Positions 1 through 7,929 of a stretch of DNA of 64,000 bases are shown piece by piece (positions within the stretch are counted from its first letter, which is position 1; every line of letters begins with the position of its first letter). The stretch is from positions 62,001 through 126,000 of the forward strand of contig CAMCMP010000005.1 in assembly GCA_945876095.1 (NCBI GenBank), written 5' to 3'. The translations under genes were made by a program, and so were the position numbers. A model generated the notes under the pieces. That model ran no database searches. It saw only the letters and a program-made list of their open reading frames with translations, and was not told the DNA's origin. This stretch comes from Chitinophaga pinensis (GTDB lineage: Bacteria; Bacteroidota; Bacteroidia; Chitinophagales; Chitinophagaceae).

Positions 1-6
1 TTTATA

Positions 7-1083
7 CTAAAACAGATTTAAAGGTACATTTTTATCCGTTAAATAGTTACTGATAAATTTAGGGAAAGGCAGCTTATCAAATGCCTTTTTACTTACCTTT
101 TGATATCCCTTTATTTCAATTGGATGGTTGACTGTAATTTTTACAAACTGCCCATAAATTGTTAGGTGGGTTAATAAATGTTTATAGAGAGGCGAAATAT
201 GCAACAATTTAAATTTATTTTTCCCTAACAGTTTTTTAAAATGAGATAAGTCACTCATTTCAATAGGGCCTTCTGATTCTATCAGCACCAATTCATACAA
301 ATTTTCCCAAATATCATTGGCTCCTCTTTTTCTTACATAAGTATCTCCCTTATAGTCAATCTGAAGATAATATAACCACCTTGTTTTTTTGGTAATGGTC
401 TTTTCTTTAACTGGTAATTGCTGAACGTTACCCTTTAAAAAAGCTTTGCAATTTTCACTCAATCCACAACTGTCGCAAAGGGGCAACTGAGGTTTACAGA
501 CTACTGCGCCAAAATCCATCATTGCCTGATTGTATTCGCCCGGCTGACGTTTATTGAGTAATTCATTTGCCAAATTGCCAAAAACTTTCTTTCCTTCTAG
601 GCTATCGATAGGAGTTGAAATACCAAAATACCTTGCTAAAACTCTAAAAACATTGCCATCTACCACTGCATAAGGTAGTCCAAAAGCAAAAGATCCAATT
701 GCAGCTGCTGTATAAGGACCAATTCCTTTTAGAGATAATATATCCTGATACTGATCTGGAAATTTTCCATTCAAATTATTACTAATATGTTTTGCTGTGA
801 CGATCAGGTTTTTGCATCGAGTATAATAGCCTAATCCTTCCCATAATTTAAACACTTTTACTTCTGGAGCCTTTGCTAGATGGTGAATTGTAGGAAATGC
901 AGCTATAAAACGATGATAATAATCCAAGCCCTGAGAAACCCTAGTTTGCTGTAAAATAATTTCACTAAGCCAAATTTTATAGGGGTCTTTTTCACCTTTC
1001 CAGGGCATTTCACGCGTATTTTCATCCCTATTCCACCTAATAAGGTTTTTTACAAAGTATTTTTGGCTAGCTTCTTGTGTCAT
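7..1083 (-). CDS. mutY: A/G-specific adenine DNA glycosylase MutY
   Basis: Base-excision repair enzyme that removes adenine mispaired with 8-oxoguanine. The 358-residue product has the expected order of parts. The helical glycosylase domain carries the catalytic Glu near residue 41 (EIILQQTRV). A helix-hairpin-helix LKGIGPYT lies near 118-125, followed by the catalytic Asp at about 142 in VVDGNVFRV. The Fe-S cluster ligands are C196, C203, C206 and C212 (spacing C-x6-C-x2-C-x5-C). The last 130 residues match the NUDIX-like 8-oxoG-recognition domain in position. Length and motifs are normal for the family. It is divergent from the HU gene at 1282, with a 198-nt gap between them in which no clear promoter consensus could be read. 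Confidence 0.96.
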   Translation of the reverse strand: MTQEASQKYFVKNLIRWNRDENTREMPWKGEKDPYKIWLSEIILQQTRVSQGLDYYHRFIAAFPTIHHLAKAPEVKVFKLWEGLGYYTRCKNLIVTAKHISNNLNGKFPDQYQDILSLKGIGPYTAAAIGSFAFGLPYAVVDGNVFRVLARYFGISTPIDSLEGKKVFGNLANELLNKRQPGEYNQAMMDFGAVVCKPQLPLCDSCGLSENCKAFLKGNVQQLPVKEKTITKKTRWLYYLQIDYKGDTYVRKRGANDIWENLYELVLIESEGPIEMSDLSHFKKLLGKNKFKLLHISPLYKHLLTHLTIYGQFVKITVNHPIEIKGYQKVSKKAFDKLPFPKFISNYLTDKNVPLNLF

Positions 1084-1281
1084 TATTACTCAAATGTCTG
1101 TTAAATTAAGAACCAGGAAAACTTTGTTTTTTAGGTTATGGTGATCGTTTAAGGGTTTAAATAAAAAAATAATAAGGTTTTACCCTTAGAAGGTTTATTA
1201 CTAACTGATAATCAATTAATAATGTTGCATCTATCGAATTTATTAATTAATTTGCTTAAAGAAAATCTTAAACTTTAAATA

Positions 1282-1569
1282 ATGAGAAAAGCAGACCTAA
1301 TTTCAGCTATTTCAGAAAAAACGGGTATCCCCAAGGTAGATGTTATATTCACTTTGGAGACCATGTTTAAAGAAATCAAACAAACCCTTATTGCAGGTGA
1401 AAATATCTATATCCGTGGATTTGGTAGCTTTATAACCAAAAAAAGAGCTGCAAAAATTGGAAGAAACATCAAGAAGAACATTGCCGTAGAAATTCCAGCT
1501 CACAATACTCCTGCTTTTAAGCCTGCTAAAGAGTTTGTATTAGAAGTAAAAAACAAAAAATTAGCCTAA
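1282..1569 (+). CDS. HU/IHF family DNA-binding protein
   Basis: Small nucleoid-associated protein of 95 residues that bends DNA as a dimer. The sequence shows the whole family fold: an N-terminal helical dimerisation part (MRKADLISAISEKTG), then IYIRGFGSFITKKR and the beta-arm region around GRNIKKNIAVEIPAHNTPAFKPAKE. The arm has the Asn-Pro-like tip position occupied by HNTPAF, and the C-terminal FKPAKEFV strand is typical. The downstream gene starts 45 nt after the stop and has its own promoter-like sequence. Whether it acts as HU or as an IHF-like subunit cannot be told from sequence. Confidence 0.95.
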   Translation: MRKADLISAISEKTGIPKVDVIFTLETMFKEIKQTLIAGENIYIRGFGSFITKKRAAKIGRNIKKNIAVEIPAHNTPAFKPAKEFVLEVKNKKLA

Positions 1570-1589
1570 AACGTCTAGCCTTAAACGCT

Positions 1590-1597
1590 TACCTTTG
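1590..1597 (+). promoter_or_regulatory. Bacteroidota-type -7 element for the TPR gene
   Basis: TACCTTTG matches the -7 consensus TAnnTTTG of Bacteroidota primary-sigma promoters and lies 17 nt before the GTG start at 1615. No TTG at the usual -33 distance is evident, so the call rests on the -7 motif and its position. Confidence 0.5.
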
Positions 1598-1614
1598 CGC
1601 CTTAACTAATTTTT

Positions 1615-2472
1615 GTGAAAAAACAACAAATTATTCTTTTGGCAGGAGGTCTTTTTATTTTTACATGCCTATTCTACTTCGGCAAAACTGTTGCAATAAA
1701 GGAGCCCTCGTCTATGGGTGAAGCTTCTGGGCCATCTACGGCAGCTGCTTTCAATATTGAAAAGTACATAAAAGAGGCTAAATCTAAGCTAAGTGTTTCT
1801 CAAATAAACTACATTAACTCTTTGGAAAACAGTATCTCCCGAGGAGATGTGGCAGCTCAACAAATAAAGGTTTATAACCAGCTTGCCAGCTTTTGGGCAG
1901 ATTCTATTCACCAGCAGGAAATATATATATTTTACACTTCGCAGTCAGCTAAGTTGGTAAATTCTGAAAAAAACCTCACCTTTGCTGCCCAATTGATTTT
2001 AGCGGATCTCAGAAACGAGTCTGATCCAGCCAAAAGAGGTTGGAAAGCAGAGCAGGCAATTGAGCTATTTGAACATGCTATTACACTTAATCCTAACAAT
2101 CCAAATCTGCAAGTAGGTTTGGGAAGTTGTTATGTATTTGGAAAAGGTATGGTGGGTAATCCTCAAGAGACCATGAAGGGTATCCAGCAGCTTTTACAAG
2201 TTGTGCGAAAGGATTCTTTAAATATGCAGGCTCAATTGGTACTAGGAATTGGTGGGGTGATTTCAAATCAATTTGATAAAGCCATCGACCGCTTATTAAA
2301 TGTATTGAAATATGAACCAAGTAATTTAGAGGCAATATCTTGGTTAGCTGATGCATATGCTGGAAAAGGAGATAAGACCAACGCATTGAAATGGTATGAG
2401 ATTAGTAAACGGATGATTAACAATCCCGTTTATACAAAAGAAGTAAACGAAAGGATTAAATCGTTGAAATAA
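1615..2472 (+). CDS. Tetratricopeptide-repeat protein with N-terminal membrane anchor
   Basis: A 285-residue protein beginning with GTG. Residues 5-24 form one hydrophobic segment after MKKQQ, which should anchor it in the inner membrane with the bulk facing the periplasm. The C-terminal half contains TPR-like helical pairs: AIELFEHAITLNPNNPNLQVGLG near 155, AQLVLGIGGVISNQFDKAIDRLLNVLKYEPSN near 205, and LEAISWLADAYAGKGDKTNALKWYE near 240. Such proteins usually act as protein-protein scaffolds, and no substrate can be read from the sequence. It is followed 78 nt later by the miniprotein gene and may share its transcript. The TPR assignment is confident; the role is unknown. Confidence 0.85.
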   Translation: MKKQQIILLAGGLFIFTCLFYFGKTVAIKEPSSMGEASGPSTAAAFNIEKYIKEAKSKLSVSQINYINSLENSISRGDVAAQQIKVYNQLASFWADSIHQQEIYIFYTSQSAKLVNSEKNLTFAAQLILADLRNESDPAKRGWKAEQAIELFEHAITLNPNNPNLQVGLGSCYVFGKGMVGNPQETMKGIQQLLQVVRKDSLNMQAQLVLGIGGVISNQFDKAIDRLLNVLKYEPSNLEAISWLADAYAGKGDKTNALKWYEISKRMINNPVYTKEVNERIKSLK

Positions 2473-2550
2473 ATATATTGGGAGTTAAACCAACTATCTT
2501 ATTTCATTAAATATTTATAAAAATTTTTATTAACAAAAAAAAGACTAGGT

Positions 2551-2640
2551 ATGCCTTGTGGTAAAAAAAGAAAACGTCATAAAATTGCAACACACAAACG
2601 TAAAAAGCGTTTAAGAAAGAACCGTCATAAGAAGAAATAA
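2551..2640 (+). CDS. 29-residue AURKAIP1/COX24-domain ribosomal-type miniprotein
   Basis: A very short gene encoding 29 residues, of which about two thirds are Lys, Arg or His: it begins MPCGKKRKRHKIATHKRKKR and ends RKNRHKKK. This matches the short AURKAIP1/COX24-domain proteins annotated throughout Bacteroidota, relatives of mitochondrial small-subunit protein mS38, and a ribosomal role is inferred. The reading is supported by its isolation between genes, an ATG start and a strong terminator 18 nt after the stop. It is below usual ORF-length cut-offs and easily missed. Confidence 0.88.
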   Translation: MPCGKKRKRHKIATHKRKKRLRKNRHKKK

Positions 2641-2657
2641 CTTTCTTTTTAACATAA

Positions 2658-2690
2658 GTGCCGGCTCCCTCAGGCCGGCACATCTTTTTA
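2658..2690 (+). terminator. Rho-independent terminator after the miniprotein gene
   Basis: A perfect 8-bp GC-rich stem GTGCCGGC / GCCGGCAC with an 8-nt loop is followed by CTTTTTA. It lies 18 nt after the miniprotein stop and before rng. Confidence 0.85.
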
Positions 2691-2786
2691 TTCAATAGGC
2701 AGTAAAGGTTATCAAAAAATAACACTTTATGCCTCGTTGTACGTTACCTTTTCGTGCTGTACCCGTCTGTATTAAAAGTAAAATTA

Positions 2787-4334
2787 GTGACAAAGGAACT
2801 GATTATAAATACTACCCCGCAAGGCGTTGAAATAGCCCTGTTGGAAGATAAAAAGCTCGTGGAGTTGCACAATGAAAAAGCTGATGCAAACTTCGCTGTA
2901 GGTGACGTATACCTAGGAAAAGTCAAAAAGCTTATTCCAGGTTTAAATGCTGCATTTGTAGATATCGGATTTGAAAAAGATGCCTTTTTACATTACACCG
3001 ACCTAAGCCCTTATGTTAAATCAATATTGAAATTTACCAATATTGCTATCAATGATCATTCAGAAAAAGGCTTTGATTTTGGTAAATTTCCAGTTGAACC
3101 AGAAATTGTAAAAACTGGAAAAATTGCAGAAGTTCTAGGAGGTAAACCAAATGTATTGGTTCAAATATTAAAAGAACCTATTGCTGCGAAAGGACCAAGA
3201 TTGAGTTGCGAACTTTCCCTACCAGGCAGATATGTAGTGATCACTCCATTTAATAATATCATTGCGGTATCAAGAAAAATCCATTCTAGCGAGGAAAGGA
3301 AAAGATTGCACAAAATTGTTGAATCAGTAAGGACCAAAAATTTTGGAGTAATCGTACGTACTGCTGCAGAAGGAAAAAATACGGCTGAACTTCATGAAGA
3401 CTTACTCAGTCTTTTAAACACTTGGAAAACCATTCAAGCAAATCTTAAAGGTGCTGTCCCCCCTTCAAAAATTTTAAGTGAGCAAGGGAAAGCAAATAGT
3501 ATGTTGCGTGATCTACTCAATGAGGATTTTAACCGAATTGTAGTAAATGATAAGAATATTTTTACCGAGACAAAAAGTTATATTCAAAGAATTGCCCCTG
3601 AAAAAGTGGAGATCGTTTCGCTTTATAACAATAGTGCTCCCATTTTTGACAGCTTTGGTATTACCAAACAAGTAAAAGCTGCATTTGGGAAAACAGTAAA
3701 CCTTCCCAGTGGAGCTTATCTAATTATTGAACATACAGAAGCTCTTCATGTAATTGATGTAAATAGTGGTTATAAAAGCGTAAGCAATAACCAGGAAGAA
3801 AATGCTTTGGAAACAAATTTAGAAGCTGCCGAAGAAATTGCAAGGCAATTACGTTTAAGAGATCTTGGAGGTATTATAGTAGTTGATTTCATAGATATGA
3901 AATTAATGGAGAATAAAAAACGTTTGGCAGATGCGATGGAACAGTTTATGCGCACAGACAGGGCGAAACATGCAGTACTTCAGATTAGTAAATTCGGATT
4001 AATGCAAATTACCCGGCAGCGAATGAAGCCGGAAATGAATATTAATACTTCAGAAATTTGTCCAAGTTGCAGTGGCACTGGTAAAATTTCATCTTCTCTT
4101 ATACTTGAAGATGAAATTGAAAAAAACCTGAGTTACTTAATTATGCAAAAACATACAGGATTAACCATTCATGTAAATCCAATTTTGTATACTTTTCTTA
4201 CCAGCGGATTCATTTCAAAACGAAGGAAGTGGAGTTGGAAATACAAGCAAAAAATTAAAGTAGTAGCTAATTCCAATTATCATCTTACAGAGTTTCATTT
4301 TTTTGATAATAGCGATGAAGAGATAAAATTATAA
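2787..4334 (+). CDS. rng: Ribonuclease G/E family endoribonuclease
   Basis: Single-strand-specific endoribonuclease for rRNA and mRNA processing. With the GTG at 2787 the product is 515 residues and begins VTKELIINTTPQGVEIALLE, the usual start of Bacteroidota family members. A GTG at 2754 would add 11 unconserved residues. An S1-type RNA-binding region (VGDVYLGKVKKLIPGLNAAF) lies near 35-60. The catalytic aspartates are D324 (HVIDVNSGY) and D367 (IVVDFIDM); their 43-residue spacing equals that of D303/D346 in E. coli RNase E. The Zn-link cysteines are C425 and C428 in CPSCSGTG. There is no long C-terminal scaffold, so it resembles RNase G. Confidence 0.95.
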   Translation: MTKELIINTTPQGVEIALLEDKKLVELHNEKADANFAVGDVYLGKVKKLIPGLNAAFVDIGFEKDAFLHYTDLSPYVKSILKFTNIAINDHSEKGFDFGKFPVEPEIVKTGKIAEVLGGKPNVLVQILKEPIAAKGPRLSCELSLPGRYVVITPFNNIIAVSRKIHSSEERKRLHKIVESVRTKNFGVIVRTAAEGKNTAELHEDLLSLLNTWKTIQANLKGAVPPSKILSEQGKANSMLRDLLNEDFNRIVVNDKNIFTETKSYIQRIAPEKVEIVSLYNNSAPIFDSFGITKQVKAAFGKTVNLPSGAYLIIEHTEALHVIDVNSGYKSVSNNQEENALETNLEAAEEIARQLRLRDLGGIIVVDFIDMKLMENKKRLADAMEQFMRTDRAKHAVLQISKFGLMQITRQRMKPEMNINTSEICPSCSGTGKISSSLILEDEIEKNLSYLIMQKHTGLTIHVNPILYTFLTSGFISKRRKWSWKYKQKIKVVANSNYHLTEFHFFDNSDEEIKL

Positions 4335-4338
4335 TCAT

Positions 4339-4370
4339 AAAAAATGCCCCATGTTATTGGGGTATTTTTT
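4339..4370. terminator. Bidirectional terminator between rng and the Crp/Fnr gene
   Basis: AAAAAATGCCCC and GGGGTATTTTTT form a stem around an 8-nt loop, giving a U tract in both directions. It lies between the convergent rng and Crp/Fnr genes, and its right arm overlaps the stop codon of the latter. Confidence 0.85.
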
Positions 4371-5001
4371 ATGAAAAATCTTTGAGCAATTTAATTTCGC
4401 TTCGATACAATAAAACTTTTCCATCATTTTCCATATGTTTAAGTAGCCGCGAAACTACCACTCTTGAGGTAGCCAATTCATCTGCAATTAAATAATGAGA
4501 AGCCTTTATCACATTAGAGCCGGATAATCTTTTTTTCTCTTTAAGATAAGCTACTAAACGTTCATCCAACTTATGAAAAGCAATACTTTCAATAGATTTA
4601 AGCAACTCTAAAAAGCGTTCGTTGAAACTCCGCATGATATAATTTTTCCAACTTGGATACTTGCAAAGCCATTCATCGAGCTTACTATGAGGAATCGCTA
4701 TTATCTCGACATCATCTTCTGCAATTGCCTTCACTTCACTTTTCTTAGCTTCTACACAACAACTATAAGCCATCGAACAACTTTCATTGCTAGATAGATA
4801 GTACAATAAAATCTCCTTACCAGTTTCATCCATTTTAAAAACTTTGATAGTCCCCTTTACGACTATGGGCATCATACGGATATATTTACCATAATCCATA
4901 ATAATATCTCCCTCTTTAAAATGCTTTAGCTCACCAAACTTGTTCATCTCTTTTAATAAGGCAGGTTCAAAAGTTTCGCCGAAATGTTCTAAACTATTCA
5001 T
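4369..5001 (-). CDS. Crp/Fnr family transcriptional regulator
   Basis: A 210-residue one-component regulator. The cyclic-nucleotide-binding-like beta barrel covers residues 20-115 (FKEGDIIMDYG, VVKGTIKVFKMDETGKEILLYYL). The C-terminal winged helix includes the recognition segment HYLIADELATSRVVVSRLLKHMENDG near 165-190. Cysteines C75, C81 and C82 (NESCSMAYSCC) lie in the sensory loop after the cNMP-like domain. That could fit a redox or metal sensor, but the N-terminal FNR-type Cys cluster is absent. It sits beside, and is co-oriented with, the rhodanese/thioredoxin operon, and probably controls it (inference). The effector is unknown. Confidence 0.9.
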   Translation of the reverse strand: MNSLEHFGETFEPALLKEMNKFGELKHFKEGDIIMDYGKYIRMMPIVVKGTIKVFKMDETGKEILLYYLSSNESCSMAYSCCVEAKKSEVKAIAEDDVEIIAIPHSKLDEWLCKYPSWKNYIMRSFNERFLELLKSIESIAFHKLDERLVAYLKEKKRLSGSNVIKASHYLIADELATSRVVVSRLLKHMENDGKVLLYRSEIKLLKDFS

Positions 5002-5192
5002 AGCATTAATTAATAATTGTTAAAGATAGTTGGAATCCATTAATAAGGTAATTCCCATCAATACCAATCACCTGCAAACTAATATAGAAGATGCAACCCT
5101 ATTGAAAGGCTCTGTAAATATTCCAATAGCTCCTCTTAGTTGTAAAATCAATATTTCATCAATTTAATAATTGGATAAAAATCACATCATTC

Positions 5193-5224
5193 AAAAGCCG
5201 ACCCTTTTTATAAGATCGGCTTCT
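5193..5224 (-). terminator. Probable terminator of the redox operon
   Basis: AAGCCGA / TCGGCTT inverted repeat starting 24 nt downstream of the rhodanese stop on the minus strand, followed there by TTTTGAATG. The U tract is short, so strength is uncertain. Confidence 0.55.
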
Positions 5225-5248
5225 TAAAATAAATATAAATACTTAAGA

Positions 5249-5560
5249 CTATTTTACAAATGAACTTACTTGATCCCAGGTGCCACCATTGATAACATTA
5301 GCAATGCCATTTTGTTCCAAAATAACCTTAGCCTGACCACTTCTATTTCCACTTCTGCAAAAAACAATAATATTTTCTTTGCCCTTAAATTGATCTAATT
5401 GATAGGAAATAAGATCCAAAGGGATATTTGTAGAACCCTTAACATTCCCGCCTTTAAATTCTTCTGGAGTTCTGACGTCTACCAGAAATGCTCCTTCAGA
5501 AATCAATAATTGTAAATTACTATTCACTGTGTCGGTGAAAAACTGATTTAAAATATTCAT
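5249..5560 (-). CDS. Rhodanese-like domain protein (single domain)
   Basis: A 103-residue single rhodanese fold with the conserved LVDVRTPEEF strand/turn near 26-35. The active-site loop has Cys68 in FCRSGNRSG. The protein is complete and lacks a signal peptide, so it is probably cytosolic. Rhodaneses carry sulfane sulfur as a cysteine persulfide; the acceptor here is unknown. It is the last gene of a minus-strand operon, 12 nt after thioredoxin. That suggests thiol-disulfide or persulfide exchange with the thioredoxin and the small membrane proteins upstream (inference). Confidence 0.93.
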   Translation of the reverse strand: MNILNQFFTDTVNSNLQLLISEGAFLVDVRTPEEFKGGNVKGSTNIPLDLISYQLDQFKGKENIIVFCRSGNRSGQAKVILEQNGIANVINGGTWDQVSSFVK

Positions 5561-5572
5561 TCTATATTATTT

Positions 5573-5869
5573 TTAAATTGAAAATTTCTTGATGACTCCT
5601 AGCAGACCTGACTTTTGAACAACACCAGTTTGCCTCCAAATGGGTTGGCCATTTTTAAATAAAATAAAAGTAGGAACACTTTGCACCTGATAAGCACTAG
5701 CAGCTTGAGGATTTTTGTCTACATCCACTTTTATAATTGTAGCTGTATCACCAATGTCTTTTTTAAGTTCCTTCAGTATTGGTGCCATCATTTTACAAGG
5801 ACCACACCACTCTGCAGAAAAATCTACTAGCACTGGCTTGTTTGATTGTATCATTTCGTTGAATGTCAT
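5573..5869 (-). CDS. Thioredoxin
   Basis: A 98-residue minimal thioredoxin with the active site W21-C22-G23-P24-C25 and the cis-proline segment QSVPTFILF near 70. No signal peptide is visible, so it is predicted to be a cytosolic dithiol reductant. Its ATG overlaps the last 4 nt of the upstream DUF6132-like gene and the rhodanese gene follows after 12 nt, so the three are almost certainly cotranscribed. It is probably a dedicated partner of this cluster rather than the general housekeeping thioredoxin (inference from context). Confidence 0.95.
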   Translation of the reverse strand: MTFNEMIQSNKPVLVDFSAEWCGPCKMMAPILKELKKDIGDTATIIKVDVDKNPQAASAYQVQSVPTFILFKNGQPIWRQTGVVQKSGLLGVIKKFSI

Positions 5870-6099
5870 ATTGCTTCATTTTTTTCTTCTGATTCAATTA
5901 TTGGCTGATCGTCCTTTTTAAATATTCCCAGTAATAATGCACCCATCAATGCACCATATAAAGTACTATTTAACGGCCGAGAGGTTATCATGCAAGTTCC
6001 AGTGGAACAACCTATTTGTTGCCAATAGAAATAGCCAGCTATTCCACCCAATATTGCCCCTATTGCATATAATTTATTTTGTTTAAACCACTTCTTCAT
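5866..6099 (-). CDS. DUF6132-like small membrane protein with paired Cys
   Basis: A 77-residue protein with two predicted membrane segments (about 10-28 and 45-62). The connecting loop reads GCSTGTCMITSRPLNSTLYG and contains a CxxxxC pair. This resembles the DUF6132 family often found beside thioredoxin and rhodanese genes in Bacteroidota (family name from memory). The start overlaps the end of the upstream 78-residue gene by 17 nt, and the stop overlaps thioredoxin by 4 nt, so translation is probably coupled. The cysteines next to the membrane suggest thiol or sulfur handling, but the function is not established. Confidence 0.8.
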   Translation of the reverse strand: MKKWFKQNKLYAIGAILGGIAGYFYWQQIGCSTGTCMITSRPLNSTLYGALMGALLLGIFKKDDQPIIESEEKNEAI

Positions 6100-6319
6100 A
6101 AGTTATTTCTTCAGTTTTTAGTTTGCTATGTTTCAGGGAGACCGAGCATCCTCCATTTGCACAACAACCGATATTAAATATAGGCATGCTGGTAAATAAA
6201 ATACCTACTACAGTCATCCCCCAGTCTTTAACAAAAACTGATTGAACAATAATAGCAATACCTAATACGAGTCGAACTATTCGCATAAAATTCCAATTGG
6301 TTAAAGTCGATGATTTCAT
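6083..6319 (-). CDS. Small membrane protein with C-terminal GCCANGGC cysteine motif
   Basis: A 78-residue protein with two hydrophobic stretches near 14-30 and 33-49, then a Cys-rich turn FNIGCCANGGCSVSL (C-C-x4-C). The first part resembles DUF2892/YgaP-type membrane hairpins. The Cys cluster could bind metal or carry persulfide. It is the second gene of the redox operon, with its ATG 30 nt after the DUF2892-like gene, and it overlaps the next gene by 17 nt. I do not recognise a named family, and the assignment is by features only. Confidence 0.75.
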   Translation of the reverse strand: MKSSTLTNWNFMRIVRLVLGIAIIVQSVFVKDWGMTVVGILFTSMPIFNIGCCANGGCSVSLKHSKLKTEEITYEEVV

Positions 6320-6349
6320 AGTAATATTTTTAATTTATCAAACAAATCA

Positions 6350-6559
6350 CTACTTCTTTTTTGATTCATAAGTATTTAATCCAATCAAAGTATAAAGAGG
6401 ACAAAAACTCACTAAGCTAGTCAATGCAAAAACACAAGCAACTATTAGCAGCACTATTCCCAATACTCCAGTTATTATATTTGAAAAATATAAAATTGCC
6501 ATAGCAAGAGCTAATACAATTCTTATAATTCTGTCGAGATTACCCATATTCTTTTTCAT
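6350..6559 (-). CDS. DUF2892 (YgaP-like) two-helix membrane protein
   Basis: A 69-residue inner-membrane protein starting MKKNMGNLDRIIRIVLALA and continuing with a second hydrophobic helix VLGIVLLIVACVFALTSLV. The FCPLYTLIGLNTYESKKK tail is the hallmark end of DUF2892 proteins, related to the membrane half of E. coli YgaP, which is fused to a rhodanese. Here the membrane part and the rhodanese are separate genes of one operon, which supports a shared sulfur-related job. First gene of the operon; a palindromic operator candidate lies 47 nt upstream. Confidence 0.9.
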   Translation of the reverse strand: MKKNMGNLDRIIRIVLALAMAILYFSNIITGVLGIVLLIVACVFALTSLVSFCPLYTLIGLNTYESKKK

Positions 6560-6605
6560 AATAAATAATTTAAATGCAATTTAAACAACCGAGTGGACTG
6601 ATTTG

Positions 6606-6619
6606 GTAACTTTAGTTAC
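6606..6619. promoter_or_regulatory. Candidate Crp/Fnr-family operator upstream of the redox operon
   Basis: GTAACTTTAGTTAC is a perfect 5+5 inverted repeat with a 4-nt centre, 47 nt upstream of the first gene of the redox operon. Its geometry (two 5-nt half sites, N4) is that of Crp/Fnr-family sites. The neighbouring regulator gene at 4369-5001 is the obvious candidate binder. No clear -7 element was found. Confidence 0.5.
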
Positions 6620-6731
6620 ACTTTACAAAAGTGATTTTTAAATTTAAACCTTTGATTTAAAAATATAGATGACTTTTTTCATTCTTATTGATGATAAAGG
6701 ACATTAACCAAAGCGGATACTAGAAGAAATA

Positions 6732-6763
6732 AAAATGGGTTAAAAAAAATTTTAACCCATTTT
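6732..6763 (-). terminator. Terminator of the metal-efflux operon
   Basis: AAAATGGGTTAAAA / TTTTAACCCATTTT forms a perfect 14-bp stem with a 4-nt loop, 24 nt downstream of the RND adaptor stop on the minus strand. The stem itself supplies the U tract. Confidence 0.8.
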
Positions 6764-6787
6764 ATTATAGAAATTAATATTAACCCT

Positions 6788-7918
6788 TTATTCCATCTTG
6801 TTCTTCATCGTCATCAATAATGAATAAGCGCCTTTGGTAACAAAATCAGCTGAAAATAAATTACTGTTAGCTGGTAAAATAATCTCTGTAAACCCATTCT
6901 CACTTTCGCCCAGTTCTACCAAAATCATTTCAAATTTATTGCCACCCAAAGATTGGTAGATGTAATGTTTACCTTCAAAACGAACAACCGCATCGGCTGG
7001 CAAAGAAATTGACTTTTTATTTTTCACATCTATTTCTGCATTCATAAAAGTTCCCGGAACCAATGATTTATCGTACACTTCAAAATGGCAATGTACTTCA
7101 GTATTTCCCTCAGCAGAAATCTCCTTCCCTATTAATATTATTTCACAAGGATGTTTTTTTTCAGGATAATTATTAGTATACGTTACAAGATGCTGACCAA
7201 TAAAAAGTTTGTCTAGATTTTTTTCAAAAACTTTTAAATTTAAATGGATATCCAGTGGATTGATCAATTCAAACAATACATCTGTTGGTGATACATATTT
7301 GCCCATATTTACATTGACCTTGGAAACAAATCCATTGATAGGTGAAAGAATATTTATACTTCTTAAAATATTTGTCTCACTTATTTTTTCAGTGCCTATT
7401 CCCAATAAATCAAGCTTAGCTTCCAATGCAGTAATTAGTACCCGCTGGCTTCTATATTCAACTTCAGACAACTGAGACTGTTTATCACTACTAGCCTGAC
7501 TTTGATTCAATTCTTTCTGACGCTTAAATTCATTTTCGAGGTACCCAATTCTTGCCTTCGCTGTTAAATAATCCTGTTGTAATTGTATATATTGTTGATC
7601 TTGAATCACTGCAATCACTTGACCTTTATTTACACGCATCCCTGGTAGTAATTGAGTGGTTTTTAAATATCCCCCCAATGGCACACTAATAGATACTAGG
7701 TTCTGAGGAGGTACATCAATTTTACCATTTACTTTTAAAATTGATGAGATCTCTCGCTGCTCCAACTTGCCCGTTTCAATACCTGCATTTTTCATTTGAG
7801 CTGGAGTAAGCGATACAGTTCGTTCTTCCTTGCTGAGTTCAATTGGTTTGCTTTCTTTTTTCGACGAACAGGAAACCAATAAAAAAATAGATGCTATAAA
7901 AAAAATGAATGACTTCAT
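6788..7918 (-). CDS. RND efflux periplasmic adaptor (CusB/CzcB-like lipoprotein)
   Basis: Membrane-fusion subunit linking the RND pump to the outer-membrane channel. It is 376 residues with a lipoprotein signal peptide ending at the lipobox LLVSC (Cys about 17). It has the first lipoyl half (VSISVPLGGYLKTTQLLPGMRVNKGQVIAVI), a coiled-coil hairpin (about 115-165, AKARIGYLENEFKRQKEL), the second lipoyl half (LSPINGFVSKVNVNMGKYVSPTDVLFELI), then beta-barrel and membrane-proximal domains. Eleven nt separate it from the CusA-TolC gene upstream, so it is the last gene of the operon. The metal specificity cannot be read from it. Confidence 0.92.
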   Translation of the reverse strand: MKSFIFFIASIFLLVSCSSKKESKPIELSKEERTVSLTPAQMKNAGIETGKLEQREISSILKVNGKIDVPPQNLVSISVPLGGYLKTTQLLPGMRVNKGQVIAVIQDQQYIQLQQDYLTAKARIGYLENEFKRQKELNQSQASSDKQSQLSEVEYRSQRVLITALEAKLDLLGIGTEKISETNILRSINILSPINGFVSKVNVNMGKYVSPTDVLFELINPLDIHLNLKVFEKNLDKLFIGQHLVTYTNNYPEKKHPCEIILIGKEISAEGNTEVHCHFEVYDKSLVPGTFMNAEIDVKNKKSISLPADAVVRFEGKHYIYQSLGGNKFEMILVELGESENGFTEIILPANSNLFSADFVTKGAYSLLMTMKNKME

Positions 7919-7929
7919 AGGTTAAAATA

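Noticed and set aside
2507..2725. 72-codon minus-strand frame over the miniprotein region
   Set aside because: Shadow of the basic miniprotein gene and its terminator; no start context or family features.
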